Shown piece by piece: positions 38,763 through 47,093 of a stretch of DNA of 64,000 bases. The translations under genes and the position numbers were made by a program. The number at the start of each line of letters is the position of its first letter. Position 1 is the stretch's first letter. The notes beneath the pieces are model-generated. The model saw nothing but the letters and a program-made list of their open reading frames with translations, was not told the origin of the DNA and did not search any database. The stretch is from the NCBI GenBank assembly GCA_023475265.1, contig JAMCWE010000241.1:1-64000 (forward strand). The letters run 5' to 3'. This DNA is from Bacteroidota bacterium (lineage in GTDB: Bacteria > Bacteroidota > Ignavibacteria > Ignavibacteriales > Ignavibacteriaceae).

Positions 38763-39875
38763 ATGAAAATATTGATGTTAGCTGATCCGGGTTCGGCGCA
38801 CACAATCAAATGGGTTAACTATTTAGTTAAGAGAAATATCCAAATATTCTTATTCGGCTTATCTGAATTTAACGTAGAAGATTATCCTGACAATCAATTC
38901 TTGAATATTGAATCATTAAAAATTAAAGATCATGTTTTTGCAAAAGCTGACGGTGCACTTTCAAAATTTTATTATCTTATAGCCTTGCCGAAAATCAAAA
39001 GAATAATTAAAGAATTTAATCCTGATATACTCCATTCGCATTATGCATCGAGCTATGGATTGCTTGGTGCATTGACCGGTTTCCATCCGTTTATAATTTC
39101 TGTATATGGCTCAGATGTTTATAATTTCCCAACTAGAAATTATTTCTCTAAAATTATTTTCAAATATAATTTATCAAAGGCTGATAAAATATTATCAACC
39201 AGCAAAATAATGACCGTGCAGATTAGGACATACACCAATAAGCAAATTGAAGTTACACCTTTCGGAATTGATATAAATATTTTTCAACCTTGCGACACAA
39301 AAGAAAGATTATTCAATAAAAATGATTTTGTTATCGGCACAGTAAAAACGTTAGAAGATAAATATGGAATCGAATATCTAATCAGAGCTTTTAAAATTGT
39401 TAAGGATAATCATCCCGAACTTCCGTTAAAATTATTGCTGGTCGGAAAAGGTTATAGAGAAAATTATTTTAAAAAGCTTGTTGATGATTTAGGAATCACT
39501 GATGCAACAATATTTACCGGATACGTAAATCCGAATGAGATTCAAATATTTCATAATATGATTGATATTTCTGTTTTTGTTTCAAATGAGGAAAGCTTTG
39601 GCGTTTCTGTTTTGGAAGCTTCTGCGTGCGGTAAACCGGTAGTAGTTTCAAATATCGGCGGCTTACCGGAAATTGTTGAAAATAATTTTACGGGTATAAT
39701 TGTTCATGAAAAAAATGTTAAAGAAACTACCGAAGCAATAGAAAAACTTTTAATGAATAAAGAACTGCGAACATCTTTAGGAAAAAATGGAAGGGAAAGA
39801 GTAATCCGGTGTTATAATATTCAGGACAATGTTCAACAGGTGATTGACATTTATAAAACGGTAATTGATAAATAA
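38763..39875 (+). CDS. Glycosyltransferase family 4 protein
   Basis: Retaining GT-B glycosyltransferase of 370 residues. The N-terminal donor half has ADPGSAHTIKWVNYLVKRN and DILHSHYASSYG; the C-terminal half has LLLVGKGYRE, IFTGYV, ESFGVSVLEASACGKPVVVSNIGGLPEIV, the conserved EX7E nucleotide-sugar site. It belongs with the cluster on the same strand, 26 nt after the ligase. The donor is unknown. It is followed by the long repeat array. Confidence 0.92.
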   Translation: MKILMLADPGSAHTIKWVNYLVKRNIQIFLFGLSEFNVEDYPDNQFLNIESLKIKDHVFAKADGALSKFYYLIALPKIKRIIKEFNPDILHSHYASSYGLLGALTGFHPFIISVYGSDVYNFPTRNYFSKIIFKYNLSKADKILSTSKIMTVQIRTYTNKQIEVTPFGIDINIFQPCDTKERLFNKNDFVIGTVKTLEDKYGIEYLIRAFKIVKDNHPELPLKLLLVGKGYRENYFKKLVDDLGITDATIFTGYVNPNEIQIFHNMIDISVFVSNEESFGVSVLEASACGKPVVVSNIGGLPEIVENNFTGIIVHEKNVKETTEAIEKLLMNKELRTSLGKNGRERVIRCYNIQDNVQQVIDIYKTVIDK

Positions 39876-40012
39876 GATTGATAGATTACGTTATGCGAGA
39901 TGGAGAGATTATATCTTACTCAATGATCAACACCAGTTACATCTTTTTTGATAATAATAAATTTAGCTTTAACTATAACCTTATTCTAAAAAAATAGAAT
40001 ATTTTCAAAGTT

Positions 40013-40295
40013 AATTGTGATAATTTAATATGAAATTATAATTAATCGACGATTAATTGTAATTCCATGACTTAGAATTACAATTTTTTGGTTTCGAATT
40101 ATAATTATTTAATCTTTAATTGTAATTAATTAGGATGTAATTATAATAGTTTTGTCTTTTATTATAATTCCAATAATCAGAATTATAATAAAATGAAGAT
40201 TAATTGTAATTATTTTGTTCCTAATTATAATAGTTTCAAAGGTTATTATAATTTCAATAAAAAAAATTCTAATAATCTTTAGATTAATTGAAGTT
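40013..40295. repeat. Array of 10-bp AATT-palindromes at exact 21-bp period
   Basis: Inside a 534-nt gene-free gap (39876-40409), 10-bp units of consensus AATTRYAATT start at 40013, 40034, 40055, 40076, 40097, 40118, 40139, 40160, 40181, 40202, 40223, 40244, 40265 and 40286: every step is 21 bp. The units read for example aattataatt, aattgtaatt, aattacaatt and tattataatt; the inner eleven (40034-40253) match at 9-10 of 10 positions, the outer ones less well. Weaker matches in phase occur at 39971 and 39992. The 11-bp spacers are unrelated to each other (aatcgacgatt, ccatgacttag, ttttggtttcg and so on). The period is two helical turns, so all palindromes face the same side of the DNA. It could be a cooperative protein-binding array, phased curvature or a repeat relic. 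Not CRISPR: the repeat is too short and no cas gene is seen. Confidence 0.85.
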
Positions 40296-40409
40296 AATAT
40301 TCAATTTAAATAACTCAATTAACATAAATATGATAAAATTTTGAAAGTAGTTTTTAAAACTTTCAATATTACGCGGCAATAAAATTTTAATACAAACTAA
40401 AAAATAATT

Positions 40410-41435
40410 TTGTCTCAAGAAAATTCAAATTCTAATCCTTTAATATCAGTTATTGTTCCTTGCCGGAATGAATCTGCTTATATTGAAAAAACTATTCAAT
40501 CATTATTTGGACAAAAAAATGTTCCCGGTGAAATTGAAATCTTAGTGGTCGATGGAGAAAGTACCGATGGAACACGAGATTTATTAAATAAGATTTCGTT
40601 AAAAGACAAAAGATTAAAAGTAATTTCTAATCAGAAAAAAATAACTCCCGTTGCGATGAATCTTGGAATAAAAGAAGCTCAAGGTGAATTTATAGCAATA
40701 ATGGGAGCTCATTCTGAGTATGATGAAAATTATTTATCAGAATGTTTAAAACTATTTAATATAGATTCATCAATTATGTGTACGGGCGGACCAATATTTA
40801 GCGAAGGTAAAACTAGTTTTGGAAAAGCTGCGGCGATTGCAATGTCTCATCCAATCGGTGTCGGAAATGCTAAACACCGATTTCCAAATTATGAAGGTTA
40901 CGCGGAAGGTGCCGGCTTCCCGGTTTTTAAAAAGGAAGTTTTGGAAAAAATCGGATTGTATGATGAGGACTTGGTTAGAAATCAGGATGATGAATTAAAT
41001 TTTAGATTAACTAAATCCGGATACAAAGTTTATATTTCTCCAAAAGCAAAAAGCAAATATTACGTTAGAGATAATCCCCAAAAATTATTTAATCAATATT
41101 TCAATTATGGTTTTTGGCGAATTGCAACCTTGAAAAAACATGGCGTGGCAGTATCGTTTCGTCAATTAGTTCCTGCGTTGTTTTATTTAAGTATTATTTT
41201 AACGATTGGGATTGCGCCATTTATTCCTTTAACTCCTTTGATTACAATTTTAACAATTCCTATTATTTATTTAAGTATTGTTGCTATATTTACATCCAAA
41301 ATAATGATTGAAAAGGGAATCAAAATCGGGTTGATGTTTCCTCTAGCAATTATGATTCTTCATTTCTCTTATGCTTTTGGTTTTTTAAAAGGATTGGGGG
41401 CTCTTTATAAATCAGAAATGATTTTCCAGTTATAA
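40410..41435 (+). CDS. Glycosyltransferase family 2 protein, ExoA-like
   Basis: Inverting GT-A glycosyltransferase, 341 residues. The N-terminal domain has VIVPCRNESAYIEKTIQSL, the DXD-like VVDGESTDGT, and NLGIKEAQGEFIAIMGAHSEY; YDEDLVRNQDDELNFRL is the typical acceptor-site motif. Two or three C-terminal helices (LVPALFYLSIILTIGIAPF) anchor it to the membrane, as in ExoA-type succinoglycan transferases. TTG at 40410 is the first codon downstream of the palindrome array. Its transcription may start within the gap. Confidence 0.88.
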   Translation: MSQENSNSNPLISVIVPCRNESAYIEKTIQSLFGQKNVPGEIEILVVDGESTDGTRDLLNKISLKDKRLKVISNQKKITPVAMNLGIKEAQGEFIAIMGAHSEYDENYLSECLKLFNIDSSIMCTGGPIFSEGKTSFGKAAAIAMSHPIGVGNAKHRFPNYEGYAEGAGFPVFKKEVLEKIGLYDEDLVRNQDDELNFRLTKSGYKVYISPKAKSKYYVRDNPQKLFNQYFNYGFWRIATLKKHGVAVSFRQLVPALFYLSIILTIGIAPFIPLTPLITILTIPIIYLSIVAIFTSKIMIEKGIKIGLMFPLAIMILHFSYAFGFLKGLGALYKSEMIFQL

Positions 41436-41553
41436 AATATTGCTTAATTGGTTTCCTTTTCCCAATTTTTAGAATTGAAGATGAGAAAATTAACAATATA
41501 ATTTGTTTTCCAATTTTAATTTGCGGTATTAAATTTGAGCGTTAAAAATAATT

Positions 41554-42714
41554 ATGGAAAAAGATTTTATAAATTTTCATAAACCTTTAGTCACTGATGA
41601 TGAAATAAAGGAAGTAGTTGATACTATTCGTTCCGGTTGGTGGACAACTGGACCAAAAACCATCCAATTTGAAAAAGAATTTAACTCATATATCGGTTCT
41701 AATTATTCTTTGTCGGTATCTTCCTGGACTGCGGCAGCACATCTTGCATTAGAAGCTGTTGGACTGCAAGATGGCGATGAAGTAATTGTTCCTTCAATGA
41801 CATTTACCGCAACTGCTGAAATCGTTTGTTATTTCGGCGCTAAGCCTGTAATTGTAGATGTTCAAAAAAAATCTTTAAACATTGATCCGCAAGAAATAGA
41901 AAAAGCAATAACGAAAAAGACAAAGGCAATTATTCCAGTTCATTTCGGTGGTAATCCTTGCGATATGAAGGAGATCATTGAAATAGCTAATCAATACAAT
42001 CTCAAAATTATTGAAGATGCCGCACATGCTTTGCCCGCCTGGTACAATGACAAGCTAATTGGAACAATTGGTGATGTAACTTGTTTCAGCTTTTATGTAA
42101 CTAAAACTTTAGCAACCGGTGAAGGCGGAATGATCTGCACAAATAATTATGAAATTGCAGAAAGATGTTCCATTATGCGTTTGCATGGAATTAACAAGGA
42201 CGCATGGAAACGATATAGCACTGAAGGTTCCTGGTATTATGAAGTTGTTGCACCCGGTTATAAATATAATTTTACTGATGTACAAGCAGCGTTAGGTTTA
42301 GCTCAATTGAGAAAAATTGATTTTATGTTGAATGAAAGAAAAAAAATTTTTGAAAAGTATAATGAAATCTTTTCACAAAACGAACAAATACAGCTTTATA
42401 ATTATGAAAAAGATAGAAAGCCGTCATATCATCTCTATCCTATCTTTCTAAATATAGAACAGCTTAAAATTACGAGAGCACAATTTATCGATGAATTGAA
42501 AAAACTTGGAATCGGTGCAAGCGTACATTTTATTCCATTATACAGGCATCCTTATTATAAAAACACTTTCGGATTAGAAGAAAAAAATTTTCCGATCTCT
42601 GAGTATTTATACCCCAGGATTATTACATTGCCGATATGGCCTGGAATGACTGACTCTCAGATATATCGCGTAGCTGAAAGCGTTAATGCACTATCGATGA
42701 AATATAAAAAATGA
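41554..42714 (+). CDS. DegT/DnrJ/EryC1/StrS family sugar aminotransferase
   Basis: PLP-dependent aminotransferase that aminates a keto-sugar nucleotide. It is 386 residues. It opens with DFINFHKPLVTDDEIKEVVD, contains WTTGPKTIQFEKEF, VIVPSMTFTATAEIV, EDAAHALPAWYN, and the PLP Lys in FSFYVTKTLATGEGG. Its ATG is 118 nt downstream of the GT2 stop; the 3' end overlaps the next gene by 4 nt. Paired with the downstream CapD-like dehydratase it probably yields a 4-amino-4,6-dideoxy sugar. Confidence 0.92.
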   Translation: MEKDFINFHKPLVTDDEIKEVVDTIRSGWWTTGPKTIQFEKEFNSYIGSNYSLSVSSWTAAAHLALEAVGLQDGDEVIVPSMTFTATAEIVCYFGAKPVIVDVQKKSLNIDPQEIEKAITKKTKAIIPVHFGGNPCDMKEIIEIANQYNLKIIEDAAHALPAWYNDKLIGTIGDVTCFSFYVTKTLATGEGGMICTNNYEIAERCSIMRLHGINKDAWKRYSTEGSWYYEVVAPGYKYNFTDVQAALGLAQLRKIDFMLNERKKIFEKYNEIFSQNEQIQLYNYEKDRKPSYHLYPIFLNIEQLKITRAQFIDELKKLGIGASVHFIPLYRHPYYKNTFGLEEKNFPISEYLYPRIITLPIWPGMTDSQIYRVAESVNALSMKYKK

Positions 42715-43340
42715 AAAACAATAAAAAGTTAGACGACATAAGAATTTATTTTTTTGTTAAAAGATCAATTGATATTCTGACATCATTATTCTTGATGCTG
42801 TTGTTGCTTCCTATGTTTTTAATAATTTCAGCAATGATAATTTTTACTTCCGGGTTCCCAATTTTCTTTTATCAAGAAAGAATGGGTAAAGATTGGAAAT
42901 CATTTATGATTCTTAAATTTCGCACAATGATAAAAGATGCTGATAAAATGGGGCCGGGAATAACTTCATCCGATGATAAAAGAATAACTTCGATTGGAAA
43001 AATTTTAAGGAAATTAAAGTTAGATGAATTACCGCAGCTTATAAATGTAATCCGCGGTGATATGAGCTTAATTGGGCCAAGACCGGAATTACCCAAGTAT
43101 GTAAATTATTTTAAGACTGATTATTCTTCTATCCTTAATATTAAACCTGGAATTACAGATTACGCTGCTATTAAATTTATTGACGAGGAAAGTTTAATTT
43201 GCGACGAAAATATAGAATCCATTTATTTGAATAAAATTCTTCCTTCGAAAATAGTTTTATATAAAAAATATATTAACGACATAAGTTTCCTTACGGATAT
43301 AAAAATCTTATTCTCTACTTTAAAAGGGTTAGTTACATGA
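42711..43340 (+). CDS. Initiating sugar transferase (bacterial sugar transferase, PglC/WcaJ-like)
   Basis: Monotopic phosphoglycosyltransferase that places the first sugar-phosphate on undecaprenyl phosphate. It is 209 residues. N-terminal re-entrant helix (KRSIDILTSLFLMLLLLPMF), then FFYQERMGKDWKSFMILKFRTM, GKILRKLKLDELPQLINVI and GDMSLIGPRPELP, the classic family motifs. Short PglC-like form without extra membrane helices. It overlaps both neighbours by 4 nt, so aminotransferase, transferase and dehydratase are one unit. Confidence 0.94.
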   Translation: MKNNKKLDDIRIYFFVKRSIDILTSLFLMLLLLPMFLIISAMIIFTSGFPIFFYQERMGKDWKSFMILKFRTMIKDADKMGPGITSSDDKRITSIGKILRKLKLDELPQLINVIRGDMSLIGPRPELPKYVNYFKTDYSSILNIKPGITDYAAIKFIDEESLICDENIESIYLNKILPSKIVLYKKYINDISFLTDIKILFSTLKGLVT

Positions 43341-45280
43341 AGAGCCAAGATTCTGTTTTTTCAACTTCATCCAATTTAATGCGAAAATTATTATTCATCT
43401 TTTTTGATTTAGTTTCTTTTGCTGCTTCAATTATTTTAGCATTTGCAATCAAAGATGATTCAGCATATTTGTTCTGGGTAAGCGGCTCGTTTTACACAAT
43501 ACTTGCAACTTTTCTTGTCATCAAATTGTCGATCTTTTTCTTTTTCAAACTTTATGATATTTCCTGGCGGTATGTTTCTCTCCATGATCTCGCAAATATT
43601 AGCAAAGCCTGCCTCATCAGTAATGGGATTATATTTATAATCATATACGGATTTAATATTCACATATTTTACAACTTTCCCAAAATTGTTTTATTGATCG
43701 ATCTTGTTTTTACTTTTCTTCTGTCCTCTGGATTTAAAATTTCAAAGCGAATGTATCTTGAAGTGATGAGGCAAAGCATTGGAAACTCTGATTTGAAAAG
43801 AACATTGATAATTGGAGCGGGAAGCAGCGGCGAACAACTGTTGAGAGATATTCATCGGAGCCATCCAAGGAAAATTTTCCCGATTGGTTTTGTTGATGAC
43901 GATCCATCAAAACAAAATTTATATTACCAGGGAATAAAAGTTTTGGGAATGACTGATAAGCTTGGAGAAATAATTAGGAAATACAACATCGATATGGTGC
44001 TGATTTCGGTTTTGACAGCTGACAGAAATTTCCACCGGAAGATTTTAAATATTGCACGTACCTCCGGTGTAAAAGATGTCAAAGTTGTTTCTTCAATAAA
44101 TGATGTATCCAATTCAATTCAGGTTGGAATGAATGATATTAGAGATATTGATGTTTGCGATTTAATCGGACGCCAAGCAGTTTCAATTAATACAAAAGTT
44201 ATTAGCGGATATTTAAAAGATAAAAAGGTTCTAATTTCCGGGGCCGCTGGTTCTATTGGAAGTGAAATTTCTAGACAAGTTGCATTTTATGAACCTGAAC
44301 AAATTGCAATCGTGGACATAAATGAAAGTGATCTCGCTGATCTTGAGCTACAACTCAAGAGAATGTTTCCTTCAACAGAAATAAAAATGTATCTATGCGA
44401 TATTTCAAATAAATTAAAAGTTGAAAGAATGTTCGATCAGTTTAGACCCGAAGTAGTTTTTCATGCAGCAGCATATAAGCATGTTCCGGTAATGGAAAAG
44501 TTTCCTGAAGAAGCTGTAAGAGTAAATATTATTGGAACTCATATTTTATCTTCAATTTCAACAAAGTATGGTGTTGAAAATTTTATTTTAATATCAACAG
44601 ATAAAGCAGTTAATCCGACAAGCATAATGGGCGCTTCAAAAAGAATTGCTGAAAATATTGTTACCGGTATCGGCAAAGGAAGTGCTTCGCGTTTTGTTGC
44701 TGTCCGTTTTGGAAATGTTATTGGCAGCCGCGGAAGTGCATTACCAATTTTTATTGATCAATTGAAAAACGGCGGCCCGTTAACAATTACTCACCCGGAA
44801 ATGAAAAGATATTTTATGACAATACCTGAAGCTGTAGCTCTTGTTCTTCAAGCTGCGGCTACCGGTAAAAATGGCGACGTCTTTATTTTAGATATGGGTG
44901 AGCCGATTAAAATTGTTGACCTTGCAACTGAATTAATTCTTTTAAATAATCTTATTCCTGGAAAAGATATTAAAATAGAATACACCGGAATTAGAGAAGG
45001 TGAAAAACTTTTTGAAGAAGTTCTAACTGCTGAAGAAGGAGTTATTAAAACTTCTCATGAAAAGATATTTAAATCCCGTTTGGTATGTATGCATAATGAA
45101 GAATCAATAAATACAATGGTAAAAGAGTTTATTGATATGTTAAATTATTCCTCTAAAAGTGATTGGATTGCAATTTTGAAATATTATATACCCACGTTTA
45201 ATCCATCTTCAAAAATTGATCAATACGATACCGAAACCGGAGGAGAAATTTTACCTCTTCAAGCTAATTCAAAAATTTGA
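43337..45280 (+). CDS. CapD/PglF-type nucleoside-diphosphate sugar 4,6-dehydratase
   Basis: Membrane-bound UDP-GlcNAc 4,6-dehydratase family, 647 residues. Four N-terminal helices (LLFIFFDLVSFAASIILAF), a first Rossmann domain (TLIIGAGSSGEQLLRDI), then the SDR domain: ISGAAGSIGSEISRQVAFY, HAAAYKHVPVMEKFPEEAV, STDKAVNPTSIMGASKRIAE and RFGNVIGSRGSALPIF. It prepares the keto-sugar for the DegT aminotransferase. The ATG overlaps the preceding stop by 4 nt. Confidence 0.94.
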   Translation: MKSQDSVFSTSSNLMRKLLFIFFDLVSFAASIILAFAIKDDSAYLFWVSGSFYTILATFLVIKLSIFFFFKLYDISWRYVSLHDLANISKACLISNGIIFIIIYGFNIHIFYNFPKIVLLIDLVFTFLLSSGFKISKRMYLEVMRQSIGNSDLKRTLIIGAGSSGEQLLRDIHRSHPRKIFPIGFVDDDPSKQNLYYQGIKVLGMTDKLGEIIRKYNIDMVLISVLTADRNFHRKILNIARTSGVKDVKVVSSINDVSNSIQVGMNDIRDIDVCDLIGRQAVSINTKVISGYLKDKKVLISGAAGSIGSEISRQVAFYEPEQIAIVDINESDLADLELQLKRMFPSTEIKMYLCDISNKLKVERMFDQFRPEVVFHAAAYKHVPVMEKFPEEAVRVNIIGTHILSSISTKYGVENFILISTDKAVNPTSIMGASKRIAENIVTGIGKGSASRFVAVRFGNVIGSRGSALPIFIDQLKNGGPLTITHPEMKRYFMTIPEAVALVLQAAATGKNGDVFILDMGEPIKIVDLATELILLNNLIPGKDIKIEYTGIREGEKLFEEVLTAEEGVIKTSHEKIFKSRLVCMHNEESINTMVKEFIDMLNYSSKSDWIAILKYYIPTFNPSSKIDQYDTETGGEILPLQANSKI

Positions 45281-45374
45281 TTCAGGCAGTTATGATTTAA
45301 TAGAGATAAGTAATTAAATTCTAAATAGAATATCTATCAATAGACAACCAATCATTAAATACCTTGCTGATTAG

Positions 45375-47066
45375 ATGAAAAGTGTCCCATCAAAAATAAA
45401 AACTTATCTAGTAATTTTGGTCGTGGTTAACTCCGGGATTGCACTTTCGCAGGTTGAGACCGTACCGGCTGATCATCCGGTTTATTCATTCCTAAAACAA
45501 ATGCAAGTAAAAGGCATTCTGAAAAATTATAATGATGTAATCCTTCCGCTTTCCAAACAGCAGGTAATTGATGATTTAAAACAAATCGATGACAAAAGTG
45601 ATAAGTTGAATCAAATCGATAAAGAATTTCTGGAAAGAATGGAAGAAAAGTTAGGAATGAATTCTAAACTAGATAAAAGCGCTTTAAATGTTTTTGATAA
45701 TTTTCCTCAAAAGCTTTGGCCGAATATAACAGCTGATTCGGAAAAGCATCTTTATAATTACAAAGATTCTACAATATCATTTTTTATTGATCCGATATTG
45801 GAAGGAAAATATATTTACTCAAGTTCGTATAAAAATAATAGTTCATTATTAAGCATTGGCGGGACAATTAGAGGAAGCTACGATAATTGGTTTGGATTTT
45901 ATTTGCAGGGAACTGATGGAAGTGTAACCGGAAGCAGAGATGTAGCCGAAATTGATAAAAGAGTTGAACAAAGTTATACTTTCAATCAAACAAAAATTAA
46001 TTTCTTTGATGAGACAAAAGGATATCTTCGTTTACAAAAAGGAATTGTCGACTTGCAAATGGGAAGAGAACGAGTTCTTTGGGGAAATGGTTATATAAAC
46101 AGGACAATACTTTCTGATAATCCGCAGATGTTCGATTTTATTCGCTTCGATATTGCTTATAAAAAATTCAGCTACAATTTTTTGCATGGCTGGCTTGTGC
46201 AAAAACCTATTGTTCAGCACATTGATTCGCTTATCGGCGATGTAAAATTTAAATCATCAAAATATGTTGCTATAAGCAGACTGGGTTACCAAGCAAATAA
46301 CTCGCTTTCATTTGGAATAACTCAAATGATAATTTATTCTGACAGACCGTTTGAACTTGCTTATTTAAATCCATTTTTATTCTGGGAATCAGCCCAGCGC
46401 TCATTGAATGATCTTGATAATTCTTTTTTAGCTTTTGATGGAAGATATTTAATTACAAACGGACTGGAAGTAAGTTCATCAATTATTTTTGATGATATAA
46501 ATTTTTCTTATTTATTCCAAGGCGAATGGGCAAGGAGTAATAACGGCGAAGAATGGCAGGCGGGTGCAATGATAACATCTCCGCTAATTCCTGATGACAT
46601 GGTTATAAAATTAGAATATATGCAGGCAAGGCCTTATATCTTTTCTCATCCGGGAATTGGTGAAGCGCTTACTTACACAAACAACGGATATCTTCTTGGC
46701 AGTGATTTACAGCCTAATTCTACAAGGTTTTCAACTGACATCAGCTATCGAATATCTGCAAGATCATTAATTAATATTTCTTATTCGCATACTTTGCACG
46801 GAAATAATATTTATGACGCAAATGGAAATTTAATTGAAAATTTTGGAGGCAGTGAATTTAATAATTTTTCTTTTTATGCTTCTGATTATGCTTACTTGTT
46901 AGATGGTATAAGAGAACTCTATGATGATCTTAATCTAAACATTCAATATGAATTTGCTTACGGTTATTATTTAAATCTTAATTATGAATACAGAAGAAGT
47001 AAAATTTTTGGTAAAGAAGTTCATGAAAATATTTTTTGGACATCATTTGATGTTAATTTTGAATAG
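45375..47066 (+). CDS. Capsule assembly Wzi family outer-membrane protein
   Basis: Outer-membrane protein, 563 residues, signal peptide ending IALSQ. The N-terminal region (ADHPVYSFLKQMQVKGILKNYNDV) resembles the S-layer-like start of Wzi-type proteins, and the body is an 18-strand-like barrel (LRLQKGIVDLQMGRERVLWGNGY, FELAYLNPFLFWESAQRS). Wzi helps attach capsule to the cell surface. The C-terminus ends FDVNFE, not aromatic. It closes the polysaccharide locus and precedes the giant T9SS C25 protein by 27 nt. Confidence 0.85.
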   Translation: MKSVPSKIKTYLVILVVVNSGIALSQVETVPADHPVYSFLKQMQVKGILKNYNDVILPLSKQQVIDDLKQIDDKSDKLNQIDKEFLERMEEKLGMNSKLDKSALNVFDNFPQKLWPNITADSEKHLYNYKDSTISFFIDPILEGKYIYSSSYKNNSSLLSIGGTIRGSYDNWFGFYLQGTDGSVTGSRDVAEIDKRVEQSYTFNQTKINFFDETKGYLRLQKGIVDLQMGRERVLWGNGYINRTILSDNPQMFDFIRFDIAYKKFSYNFLHGWLVQKPIVQHIDSLIGDVKFKSSKYVAISRLGYQANNSLSFGITQMIIYSDRPFELAYLNPFLFWESAQRSLNDLDNSFLAFDGRYLITNGLEVSSSIIFDDINFSYLFQGEWARSNNGEEWQAGAMITSPLIPDDMVIKLEYMQARPYIFSHPGIGEALTYTNNGYLLGSDLQPNSTRFSTDISYRISARSLINISYSHTLHGNNIYDANGNLIENFGGSEFNNFSFYASDYAYLLDGIRELYDDLNLNIQYEFAYGYYLNLNYEYRRSKIFGKEVHENIFWTSFDVNFE

Positions 47067-47093
47067 GAAAGGAAACAGGTCCCAAATTATTTA

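Noticed and set aside
40013-40295. The 21-bp array as a CRISPR
   Set aside because: The repeats are 10 bp, the spacers 11 bp, and no cas gene is nearby.
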